Assembly: GCA_013139395.1 (NCBI GenBank)
Contig: WTAX01000028.1
Coordinates: 1 to 9,027 of the forward strand
From: Gammaproteobacteria bacterium
GTDB lineage: Bacteria > Pseudomonadota > Gammaproteobacteria > GRL18
Length of the DNA stretch: 9,027 bases
Direction of reading: 5' to 3'
The notes beneath the pieces are model-generated. The model was given only the letters and a program-made list of their open reading frames with translations, was not told the DNA's origin and searched no databases. The translations under genes were made by a program, and so were the position numbers. Of this stretch, positions 1-7,213 are shown one piece after another (the stretch's first letter is position 1; the number at the start of each line of letters is the position of its first letter).

Positions 1-2
1 AT

Positions 3-1154
3 CGTCTGGATAAGGTGAATGAACGTCTGCACTTACTCGATGGTTTTCTGATTGCTTTTTTAAATATTGATAAAGTGATCCATATTATTCGCACAGAAGA
101 TAAGCCGAAGCCGGTATTGATGGAACGTTTTTCTTTAAGTGATGTTCAGGCAGAAGCAGTACTGAATCTGAAATTGCGCAATCTTGCCAAACTGGAAGAA
201 ATGAGGATCCGTGCTGAGCAGGAAGAATTACAGACAGAGAAAGACTGGCTGACTAAAACTCTGGGCTCACGCCAGCGGATGAAAACATTAATAAAGAAAG
301 AGCTTAAAGCTGCCGTTAAAAAACATGGTGATAAAAGACGTTCACCTTTAGTTTCTCGTGAAGTTGCTAAAGCAATGGATGAAACTGATTTGCTGGGTGC
401 AGATCCTATTACGGTAGTTTTGTCTGAAAAAGGCTGGATCCGTGCGGCCAAAGGGCATGATACGGATGCCGCCGCACTTAACTATAAGGCTGGAGATGCC
501 TATAAAACCAGTACTCAGGGAAAAACTAATCAACAAGTGGCTATTTTGGATAGTTCAGGTAGAAGTTATTCTTTGCCTGGTCATACTTTACCATCAGCAA
601 GAGGACAGGGTGAGCCGTTAACTGGTCGTATTACGCCAGCAGGTAATGTGTCTTTTATTAGTGTCTTAATGTCTGCCAATGAGGAACAGCTTTATTTATT
701 CAGTACAGATGCTGGTTATGGCTTTATTGCGAAGCTCAGTGATATGTTTACTAAGAATAAAAAAGGCAAACCCATGATTAAGGTGTCTGCCGGTGCTAAA
801 GTCATGGAGCCCATCCCGGTTACTAATATGGAAACTGATAAAGTGGTTGCGGTAAGTAATGAAGGACGCCTGTTAATCCATTCATTATCAGAGTTGCCGG
901 TGCTGGCAAAAGGCAAGGGAATAAAAATTATTTCTATTCCAGCGTCACGGGTGGCTGAGCGTGAAGAATTCGTAGAGCATATTAGAATCTTGCCCGAAGG
1001 AGAAAAATTGACGATTATTTCAGGTAAACGTCATCTGACATTAAAAGTAGCTGATTTGGAAAATTATATACATGAGCGTGGTCGACGTGGTAATAAATTA
1101 CCCAGAGGACTTCAGAAAGTTGATGATATGCAGGTTGGAGAAAAAGAGGACTAA
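3..1154 (+). CDS. parC: DNA topoisomerase IV subunit A, 3' part (5' end outside window)
   Basis: ParC is the DNA-cleaving subunit of topoisomerase IV, which with ParE decatenates daughter chromosomes. The frame is already open at the window edge (R-L-D-K-V-N-E-R-L-H-L-L), so the GTG at 15 is an internal Val codon and not a start. The catalytic tyrosine and winged-helix region lie upstream, outside the window. Visible parts are the end of the tower/coiled-coil region (IIRTEDKPKPVLMERF, then LKLRNLAKLEEMRIRAEQEEL) and the C-terminal DNA-wrapping beta-pinwheel (GWIRAAKGHD, LNYKAGDAYK, LPSARGQGEPLTGRI, DAGYGF, KGKGIKII, ERGRRGNKLPRGLQKVD). These segments match E. coli ParC closely as I remember it, and distinguish it from GyrA. 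The stop TAA at 1152-1154 is 13 bases from the stop of the convergent fimX-like gene. Confidence 0.96.
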   Translation, partial: RLDKVNERLHLLDGFLIAFLNIDKVIHIIRTEDKPKPVLMERFSLSDVQAEAVLNLKLRNLAKLEEMRIRAEQEELQTEKDWLTKTLGSRQRMKTLIKKELKAAVKKHGDKRRSPLVSREVAKAMDETDLLGADPITVVLSEKGWIRAAKGHDTDAAALNYKAGDAYKTSTQGKTNQQVAILDSSGRSYSLPGHTLPSARGQGEPLTGRITPAGNVSFISVLMSANEEQLYLFSTDAGYGFIAKLSDMFTKNKKGKPMIKVSAGAKVMEPIPVTNMETDKVVAVSNEGRLLIHSLSELPVLAKGKGIKIISIPASRVAEREEFVEHIRILPEGEKLTIISGKRHLTLKVADLENYIHERGRRGNKLPRGLQKVDDMQVGEKED

Positions 1155-1167
1155 AATAAGCGCTTGT

Positions 1168-3282
1168 TTAAGAAAAACTGGAAAAGTCAAAGTCCATTGA
1201 TTCGCTGGCCTCCTGTAAGAAATATCCCTGGATATAGTGTGCGCCTGATTGCCAGATGACGGATAAAGAACCTGCTTCTTCCACAAAAGGCACAATTGTT
1301 TCAACCTCTAATTGATTTGCCTGAGCACAGGTCAGGGTTAACTCAGTGAGTTTATCAGCATTGGTTGAAATGTTTTTTACCAGTTCACCATCTAATTTGA
1401 GAAAATCAGCTTTAATATGTTTTAGTAGAGCAAATGCATTTTGTTCTTTGCCAAAGTGTTCAAAAGAAAATTTACATCCTAGTTGGTGTAATTGTTTAGA
1501 CAATAGTTGAGTTTGACGAAGATTTTCTGCTGCCTGATGTACTATAACCTGGAATATCACGGACTCAGCATCCAGTTGGTAACGTTCAAGATTATGTTTG
1601 ACCCAGGAGATAAATTTATCATCATTGAGCGAAGCACTGGTGAGTTTAATGATAAAACGGTTCTTATGCCCTGCTTTTAGTCGCTCGGCAAGCGTTCGCA
1701 TTGCTTCAGCGATGACCCAGCGATCAATATGAAGTGAGTCATTTGATGCTTCTAAGGGAGTTAAAAATTCATGTGGAAGAATGATATCCCCTTGCTCATT
1801 GCGTAAGCGAATAAAAATCTCAAAATTTTCACTGCCTTCACCTAATAAGCTGACAAAGGGCTGAAAAACAAGAAACATCCGTTTTTGCTTTATGGCATTG
1901 TTGACTTCATTGCTCCAAAATTTAGCGAGTTGCTGATTGTTCATCTCACTGGCATCAGGGATGTGTAACTGGACTTGATTACCCCCTTTTTCAATGGCTA
2001 TAGTGCATGCTTTACGAACATCAGTAAGAATGCTTTGTGCACTATTACTGGATGAATCTATTATTGATATACCTATGCTGCAAGTTGTTGTGATGCTTTT
2101 ATTGCTGACTTCAGCAATATGATCATCGACTGTTTTGCGTATGTTTTCTGCTATTTGTAATATGTGTTTTTCATCATCTGTGTTGACAATAGCGCTAAAT
2201 CGATATGATTCAAAACGAGCCAGAGAGGTGTCATTAGTTATCGTATTTTTTAGCAAATTGGCAATATCAATGATGATCTGATCGCTATTAATGTCACCTA
2301 ACTTTTCATTAATGGCAATAAATTTGTCCAGCGTAATAAATAATATGTAGGAATTATTATGATTGTTGCGAGCATCTTCTATTGTTTTTTCTAATAACTC
2401 TAAGAAATAGCGACGATTATATAAGCCTGTTTCCTGGCATTGAGTATTTAGTGCTGCCAGTTTTTGTTGTAGTTTTTCCTGAACTTTGTGATTGATGCCC
2501 TCACTACGAATAATAATTTGTATGCAGTCTTCACCTGACATACTCGCAGGTTGAAACTCCATCTTTATTTGAAACTCGGTGCCATCATCTTTTATGCCGA
2601 TAACGTTAAGAGAATTTTCTTTTTTTGTGTTATCTATAGTGATCTTGTCTAATTCAGAATAATAGCGTAATGATTCTTTTAACTTAGCGGCATCATTTGA
2701 TGAAACCAGGTCCATAATGGGCATTGCTTCAATATCATCACGGCTTTCATAACCAAACATTTTGTAGTAGGGATCATTTGATAAAATATGCATGCCTTCA
2801 TGAATATAAGCTATTGCATCACGAGAGCTGTCTATGAGCTGTTGGCAGCGGTTTTCGGAGTCTTTAAGTTGTTGACTTAATATGAGTTGACTGCGAAATG
2901 CTTTTAATGCTGTAAATTCTTTTTTGACAGTGTGACCGATTAATTCTTTTGAATCTTCGTCAATGATTGCGTTGATGCCCTGATTGAGCAGGTTTAAAGC
3001 TTCCTTTGCTGTCACATTAGCAATGAGGATTACGACAGTATTATTTTTTTGTTCGCTTGTAAATTTTTCTAATGCAGTGGATATATCAAAGTCAGTGATG
3101 CCATTTGTAAATAAGATAATATCATAGTTTTTTTTATTGATTGCCTCATCAAATAATGCGGCGCTGGAAATAATTTTCGGACGTAAAGTCAGCCCATTAT
3201 TTCGTAAAGAATTACTTGTCTCAACCGCATCATTTTCTGAAGGGTTGACTAATAATAATTGAATTATATCGTTTTGTTTCAC
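1168..3282 (-). CDS. fimX: FimX-like degenerate REC-PAS-GGDEF-EAL c-di-GMP receptor
   Basis: 704 residues, close to the roughly 690 of P. aeruginosa FimX. Order: receiver-like domain (about 5-130), PAS (about 145-260), GGDEF (about 280-440), EAL (about 450-695). All output sites look degenerate. The receiver has no Asp at the expected acceptor position (YDIILFTNG, 53-61). The cyclase motif is ESYRF (358-362) instead of GGDEF. The EAL motif reads EIF (488-490), the NLS asparagine is Lys546, and DDFG is EHFG (608-611). Retained features typical of c-di-GMP-binding EAL domains are FQP (473-475), R492, KLD (629-631), the FVEE segment (666-669) and QGY (685-687). FimX-family proteins bind c-di-GMP without hydrolysing it and promote type IV pilus assembly and twitching; the same role here is inference. 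The start is GTG with AGGA six bases upstream (minus strand of 3289-3292). It lies 49 bases downstream of the PilZ-like gene, probably in one operon. No membrane segment is apparent. The symbol is by similarity and architecture only. Confidence 0.85.
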   Translation of the reverse strand: MKQNDIIQLLLVNPSENDAVETSNSLRNNGLTLRPKIISSAALFDEAINKKNYDIILFTNGITDFDISTALEKFTSEQKNNTVVILIANVTAKEALNLLNQGINAIIDEDSKELIGHTVKKEFTALKAFRSQLILSQQLKDSENRCQQLIDSSRDAIAYIHEGMHILSNDPYYKMFGYESRDDIEAMPIMDLVSSNDAAKLKESLRYYSELDKITIDNTKKENSLNVIGIKDDGTEFQIKMEFQPASMSGEDCIQIIIRSEGINHKVQEKLQQKLAALNTQCQETGLYNRRYFLELLEKTIEDARNNHNNSYILFITLDKFIAINEKLGDINSDQIIIDIANLLKNTITNDTSLARFESYRFSAIVNTDDEKHILQIAENIRKTVDDHIAEVSNKSITTTCSIGISIIDSSSNSAQSILTDVRKACTIAIEKGGNQVQLHIPDASEMNNQQLAKFWSNEVNNAIKQKRMFLVFQPFVSLLGEGSENFEIFIRLRNEQGDIILPHEFLTPLEASNDSLHIDRWVIAEAMRTLAERLKAGHKNRFIIKLTSASLNDDKFISWVKHNLERYQLDAESVIFQVIVHQAAENLRQTQLLSKQLHQLGCKFSFEHFGKEQNAFALLKHIKADFLKLDGELVKNISTNADKLTELTLTCAQANQLEVETIVPFVEEAGSLSVIWQSGAHYIQGYFLQEASESMDFDFSSFS

Positions 3283-3288
3283 TTACTA

Positions 3289-3292
3289 TCCT
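3289..3292 (-). promoter_or_regulatory. Shine-Dalgarno supporting the GTG start of the fimX-like gene
   Basis: The minus strand reads AGGA, then six bases (TAGTAA), then GTG at 3282-3280. No in-frame ATG lies near the N-terminus, and the receiver-like fold begins at once (IIQLLLVNPSEND), so GTG is the best start. Confidence 0.6.
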
Positions 3293-3331
3293 GCAATAAT
3301 TATTTCTACTTAAAGTGCTATGAAAGATAAA

Positions 3332-5182
3332 TTATAAGTCATCCCAAATTGAATCAAAATCTGTGTCGCTATCAAGTGAAAGAGTGTCTTCACTTGCTTT
3401 TTCAGTAGTCGTTTTTTTTGTGCTTTTATAAAAATCTTCAGCCAAACTGTATTTGAATCGTGAAAAGTGAGAACTGGTTTCCAATGTATCCAGAAGAACG
3501 ACTTTAGATTTAACACTGGTGATATTAGCATTGATTAGTCGATACTCATCTAACATGACTTGATCTCTTGCTTCATAGCCTAATGCGGTAGTGACTAATG
3601 TTTTGGGTTGTTTCAAAATAGGAATTGCAGGTAATAAAATGGCACGAGACTTCATGCCTTCCTGCATGCTGACAAATTTTGCAATGCTGACAGCAAGGGC
3701 ATTTGGAGCGATAATTTGAACGCCAATTTGAACTTTATTGTCCGCTAAACATTTTAACCAACGAATACTACCAACAAACCAGTAGCCTTCTTTGTGTTGT
3801 GTCTCATGACTAATCGCCATAATTTCGCCGACTTTTGCATTGATAGAACCACTATGATCCCATAAAAGACAATATCCGCCAATACTTTCATTAACCATTT
3901 CCCATTCTTGATAATCTCTTGAGTCGAGCTGCTGTTGCGAAAGATCCTGGTCCTCATTATCTCTATTATCAGCATTATTGCTGCTTAAGGAAGTATTCTG
4001 GAAGACTTCTCCCCAAATATCACTGACTTTTACCGTTGATTCAATAGTGTGTGAGCTGAAAGATGGATGATCTTTTAGTTCCAGAGTTTTTGTTGTTTCT
4101 GATGGGGATGATTGCAGCCATTCAGGTTCATTATAGCCATTTAATACAAAGTGAACATTATTCAGACCAATAGCTACTTTTAATTTTGATTTTGCCGGGC
4201 GTCGACTATGTTGTCGAGTAGGTGCTATCCCCCAGGAAAGTGATAATTGCTTTAACAATTCACCATTAATTTCTGTGGTTTGAATTTCCGGGCCGTCAAA
4301 ATGCTCAAAAAGGTGCGTATAATTCAGTTTTGATGTGTTTAATGTCCACAGAGCCGTTTTATCTGTTACATCCTGAAATGTGACAAATGCCGGGTGAGAA
4401 TCACTGGATAAATCAATTACTAAGGCATCTTTATCATCGCTGTTTATATGCTGATGTATGTCTGCTAAAGAAGACCATTCTTCCAGTTGATTGAAAATAG
4501 AATAGATATGATGCTGTGCCATACGATAGGGATCAGCAATAGACACCAGTAAAATTTGTAAATAGAGCGTTTTAATTGAAGTTTCTTTGGTAAACATCAA
4601 TGAAGGGTCAGGGACTTTTTTGTTCAGTAACTTTTCTTTGTCAGCAAATAAAAACAATTGATGTAGTTCTGACCAGAGTGCTTTTTTCGGTGAACTGTAG
4701 AATTGATAATAGGCAATTAGCAATAGACTATGATGACGGATGATTCGTGTAAGAATCAGAGCCATTGACTTGCGCTTACCAGGACATAGAAAAAATATCC
4801 GGCAATTCATTAAATCTCTCAAGGCACATTTATAACCAATACTAATTTGCCTGTGTAATTTTTGAATTAATGTGGCGATACGCTTGTGTTTTTCAGTGAG
4901 AGGGAATTTTCTATTTAAGTTCAGCTTTTTTAAGTTTGAAGCTAATTCGGTAATAGGTTCATGGATTTTTTCTAGAAAATAAAGCCGCTTTTTGTAAGAG
5001 ACTATTTGGCTGTTAGTACTTTTTAATGCGTTATATATAGTTTTGGTCGCGACACGGATATTGGCCATAGGCAGACTGTCAAACCATGTATCAACCGCAC
5101 TCATCTGGAGGTTGAATGCTGATTTTTCAGGTTTTGTCTGTTCTGGCAGATGTTTAAATAAAGTGTGCTCAGTCGTTTGCAA
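3332..5182 (-). CDS. Uncharacterised 616-aa protein with C-terminal PilZ-like segment, upstream partner of the fimX-like gene
   Basis: I do not recognise an assigned function. The N-terminal half (about 30-250) is mostly helical, soluble and basic, beginning with DTWFDSLPMANI. The C-terminal part resembles a PilZ domain: WEMVNESIGGYCL (427-439) contains the (D/N)xSxxG signature (N431, S433, G435), followed by beta-rich segments KVGEIMAI, GYWFVGSIRWLK and VQIGVQII (to about 491). The usual upstream RxxxR motif is not clear; RRPAK (327-331) followed by LKVAIGL is a candidate, which would mean an insertion of roughly 90 residues inside the domain. The protein ends in an Asp-rich tail (about 598-616, ending SIWDDL). 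The start is TTG, supported by GGAG seven bases upstream; nearby ATGs at 5187 and 5195 are out of frame. An in-frame ATG at Met27 is a weaker alternative. It is promoter-proximal to the fimX-like gene (49-base gap), so a second c-di-GMP receptor or a FimX partner is a reasonable inference. From memory, P. aeruginosa fimX also has an uncharacterised large neighbour. Confidence 0.75.
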   Translation of the reverse strand: MQTTEHTLFKHLPEQTKPEKSAFNLQMSAVDTWFDSLPMANIRVATKTIYNALKSTNSQIVSYKKRLYFLEKIHEPITELASNLKKLNLNRKFPLTEKHKRIATLIQKLHRQISIGYKCALRDLMNCRIFFLCPGKRKSMALILTRIIRHHSLLLIAYYQFYSSPKKALWSELHQLFLFADKEKLLNKKVPDPSLMFTKETSIKTLYLQILLVSIADPYRMAQHHIYSIFNQLEEWSSLADIHQHINSDDKDALVIDLSSDSHPAFVTFQDVTDKTALWTLNTSKLNYTHLFEHFDGPEIQTTEINGELLKQLSLSWGIAPTRQHSRRPAKSKLKVAIGLNNVHFVLNGYNEPEWLQSSPSETTKTLELKDHPSFSSHTIESTVKVSDIWGEVFQNTSLSSNNADNRDNEDQDLSQQQLDSRDYQEWEMVNESIGGYCLLWDHSGSINAKVGEIMAISHETQHKEGYWFVGSIRWLKCLADNKVQIGVQIIAPNALAVSIAKFVSMQEGMKSRAILLPAIPILKQPKTLVTTALGYEARDQVMLDEYRLINANITSVKSKVVLLDTLETSSHFSRFKYSLAEDFYKSTKKTTTEKASEDTLSLDSDTDFDSIWDDL

Positions 5183-5189
5183 AACATTT

Positions 5190-5193
5190 CTCC
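5190..5193 (-). promoter_or_regulatory. Shine-Dalgarno supporting a TTG start
   Basis: On the minus strand GGAG stands seven bases before TTG at 5182-5180. The ATG at 5187-5185 is two bases from GGAG and out of frame, and the ATG at 5195-5193 overlaps GGAG and soon reaches a stop. This spacing decides in favour of the TTG start. Confidence 0.6.
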
Positions 5194-5297
5194 ATGATAA
5201 AAAAGTCTATGAAACAGTAGGTTAGCGATCCTTGCTTTGTGTTGTTGCATTAATATTCATAGCTATTACGCAATGGATAGTACTATTAATTACTACC

Positions 5298-5324
5298 TTA
5301 GCTGCAGATTAAACCAGCAGCTAA
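5298..5324. repeat. 8-bp perfect inverted repeat in the fimX-operon upstream region
   Basis: TTAGCTGC (5298-5305) is followed after 11 bases by its exact reverse complement GCAGCTAA (5317-5324). No T run follows on either strand, so it does not look like an intrinsic terminator. It lies about 115-140 bases upstream of the TTG start on the minus strand, where an operator or activator site could be. Function unknown. Confidence 0.55.
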
Positions 5325-5456
5325 CAATAACACAGTCTGGAATTATATCACCTTTAGTTACTTTTGAAAGTTGAAATTAACTTAATATATGAATTAAATC
5401 AATTGGATAAATAATTAACTTCAGAGTCTTGATAATAGGTTATCCCTCTTATTTAC

Positions 5457-5468
5457 TATTAGCTAATA
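5457..5468. repeat. 12-bp perfect palindrome TATTAGCTAATA
   Basis: A self-complementary dodecamer 33 bases beyond the epmB stop on the minus strand. It shares the AGCT centre and TTAGCT/AGCTAA half-sites with the inverted repeat at 5298-5324. It could be a protein-binding site or part of a weak 3' structure for epmB, or may reflect AT-rich composition only. Confidence 0.45.
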
Positions 5469-5501
5469 ATTGACGCTATGTTGAATTGTTAAAATGCAGT
5501 T

Positions 5502-6491
5502 TTAAAATGTTACGGGGGTTTTACTTTTTTCTCCCGGAATTTCTCTGACGAGGCGGGGCAGCATATAGCCGGATAGTCTGGATTTCAGTTGTTGATAAAT
5601 GATTTTGGCATCAAAATCGGTTACTTCAAAATGAGCACTACCCTGTATCTTATCGAGTATATGCAGGTAATACGGGATGATATTATTATCAATTAGTGTT
5701 TCACTCAATGCAGCTAACGTGTCAGCATTGTCATTAATACCTTTTAATAATACCGATTGGTTTAGTAGGGTAATCTGTTGTTTATGAAGCTTTAAAAGGC
5801 TTTTTTGATTGTCTGAACCGATTTCCTGAGCATGATTGATGTGTAATACCATAATAATTCGCAGCTGGCTGGCAGCCAGTATGTTAAGAAATTTATCACT
5901 GATCCGTTCAGGTTCGACCACAGGAAAGCGGGTATGGATCCTCAGTCGCTTTAAGTGGGGGATTGTTTGCAGCATTGTGATGAGTTCTTTAAACTTGCTA
6001 TCTGATAGAGAAAGTGGATCACCGCCGCTAAGGATGACTTCACTGATAGATAAATCGTCTTTAATTAACTGAATGTTTTGTGCAGTTTGTTTCCACAAGT
6101 GACCTTTGTCTTCATAGGGGTAATGCCGACGAAAGCAATAACGACAATTGATTGCACAAGCTGGTGTGACAAGAAGCAGTGCTCTACCGTGATATTTTTG
6201 TAATAAACCAGGCTGAGAGAGACTATTTGCTTCATCCAAAGGATCCTTTATATAACCTGGAACTAACTCAACTTCCTGATGAACAGGAAATATTTGTCGC
6301 AACAATGGATCATCAGGAGTGCCTGGTTGAATTTTATCCACATAAGCCATAGGTACTTTAAAATGAAAATCTTTTATGGCCTCGGCTGAAAATGGCATCT
6401 GCTCAGCTGTTAAATGTAATTTCTCCAATAGTTCTAATGGATTGGTAAAATAAGTTCTTGTCTGGTTTCCAGTCTTGTTTCGGGGTATCAT
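5502..6491 (-). CDS. epmB: EF-P (R)-beta-lysine-forming lysine 2,3-aminomutase EpmB
   Basis: A radical SAM, PLP-dependent enzyme (formerly YjeK) that converts L-alpha-lysine to (R)-beta-lysine for EF-P modification. Key elements are visible. The cluster-binding CX3CX2C motif is CAINCRYC (C112, C116, C119), followed by FRRHYPY. SGGDP (155-159) is the SAM-contact motif. The C-terminal GEKSKTP carries Lys324 at the position expected for the PLP Schiff-base lysine. NPDD-type TPDDPLLRQ (58-66) and HNRALLLV-like HGRALLLV (101-108) segments also match. At 329 residues it is slightly shorter than the E. coli enzyme (about 342), mainly at the N-terminus. ATG at 6491 is the first possible start: an in-frame TAA lies two codons upstream. 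No strong Shine-Dalgarno is seen. It diverges from efp across 128 bases. Confidence 0.95.
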   Translation of the reverse strand: MIPRNKTGNQTRTYFTNPLELLEKLHLTAEQMPFSAEAIKDFHFKVPMAYVDKIQPGTPDDPLLRQIFPVHQEVELVPGYIKDPLDEANSLSQPGLLQKYHGRALLLVTPACAINCRYCFRRHYPYEDKGHLWKQTAQNIQLIKDDLSISEVILSGGDPLSLSDSKFKELITMLQTIPHLKRLRIHTRFPVVEPERISDKFLNILAASQLRIIMVLHINHAQEIGSDNQKSLLKLHKQQITLLNQSVLLKGINDNADTLAALSETLIDNNIIPYYLHILDKIQGSAHFEVTDFDAKIIYQQLKSRLSGYMLPRLVREIPGEKSKTPVTF

Positions 6492-6619
6492 AGCGAATTA
6501 TTTTTATCGTGTATTGATTAGAAGCGGCTCTATTGTAACGATTTCTTCCTCAGAAAAAAGAAAAGCTTTAAAAAAATATATTATGAAAGTGTCTATCTGG
6601 ATTATTAAAAGAGTAACGT
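6492..6619. promoter_or_regulatory. Divergent promoter region between epmB and efp
   Basis: The 128-base gap must serve both divergent transcripts. For epmB, TACAAT on the minus strand (6537-6532), about 40 bases before its ATG, is a good -10 candidate, but the -35 position is poor. For efp, the AT-rich TATATTAT at 6577-6584 is a possible -10, again without a clear -35. The efp start follows AAAAGAG with six bases of spacing (weak Shine-Dalgarno, 6611-6613). No riboswitch-like or strong hairpin structure was noticed. Confidence 0.35.
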
Positions 6620-7189
6620 ATGGCAAGCTACAGCACTAATGAATTTCGTTCTGGTCTCAAACTCATGGTCGATGGCGATCCCTGTTCAATTGTTGACAAT
6701 GAAGTGGTTAAACCGGGCAAAGGTCAGGCATTTAACCGTGTAAAAATACGTAATTTAAAGACTGGGCGTGTTGTTGAAAGAACTTATAAATCAGGTGAAT
6801 CAGTAGAAGCTGCTGATGTGATGGATACCGATTTACAGTATTTATATAATGATGGAGAGCAATGGCATTTTATGCATCCTGAAACATTTGAGCAAATGGC
6901 TGCAGATAAAACAGCAGTAGGTGATGCTAATTTGTGGTTAAAAGAACAGGATATGTGTACTGTGACTTTATGGAATGGTAATCCGCTTGCCGTGACACCA
7001 CCCAATTTTGTGGTATTAACCGTGACTGATACTGATCCGGGTCTTAAAGGTGATACCTCTGGCGGCGGCGGTAAACCGGCCACTTTGGAAACCGGTGCTG
7101 TGGTGCAGGTGCCTTTATTTATTGCCATTGGTGAAGAATTAAAAATAGATACACGTACTGGAAAATACGTTTCTCGTGCTAAGGGCTAA
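6620..7189 (+). CDS. efp: Translation elongation factor P
   Basis: EF-P binds between the ribosomal P and E sites and relieves stalling at consecutive prolines. At 189 residues it has the usual length (E. coli 188). The N-terminal KOW-like domain contains [12 protein letters not shown] with Lys34 at the tip, the residue beta-lysylated by EpmA. The two OB-like domains follow ([84 protein letters not shown]). The ATG at 6620 matches the start of the family. Presence of epmA and epmB on either side, plus Lys rather than Arg at position 34, indicates the beta-lysine pathway and not EarP rhamnosylation. The hydroxylase EpmC is not in the window. Confidence 0.98.
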   Translation: MASYSTNEFRSGLKLMVDGDPCSIVDNEVVKPGKGQAFNRVKIRNLKTGRVVERTYKSGESVEAADVMDTDLQYLYNDGEQWHFMHPETFEQMAADKTAVGDANLWLKEQDMCTVTLWNGNPLAVTPPNFVVLTVTDTDPGLKGDTSGGGGKPATLETGAVVQVPLFIAIGEELKIDTRTGKYVSRAKG

Positions 7190-7213
7190 TGCTTACTCGT
7201 TCATGCTTAAATT

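Larger units (their letters stand above)
5183..5501. other. Non-coding AT-rich spacer between the PilZ-like gene and epmB
   Basis: This 319-base stretch contains no credible gene. It must hold the promoter of the minus-strand PilZ-like/fimX-like unit and the 3' end of the epmB transcript. I could not pick a convincing -35/-10 pair. A canonical intrinsic terminator for epmB (GC-rich stem plus T run) is not visible. It does contain an 8-bp inverted repeat (5298-5324), a 12-bp perfect palindrome (5457-5468), a smaller one, ATAGCTAT (5259-5266), and GATAA-TAGG-TTATC (5431-5444). Confidence 0.6.

Noticed and set aside
15..17. GTG at 15 as the start of parC
   Set aside because: The frame is open upstream and encodes RLDK-type residues matching internal ParC sequence, so it is an internal Val codon.
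146..916. Antisense open frames inside parC
   Set aside because: They lie opposite a well-recognised ParC sequence and show no family features.
1152..1170. Intrinsic terminator between parC and the fimX-like gene
   Set aside because: AAGCGCTT (1158-1165) is a loopless 8-bp palindrome with only a weak A/T context, too short to call a terminator.
5043..5225. 60-residue + frame overlapping the start of the PilZ-like gene
   Set aside because: Mostly antisense to the N-terminus of the long gene, with no recognisable motif.
6784..7128. 114-residue open frame antisense to efp
   Set aside because: It is a shadow of the highly conserved efp reading frame.
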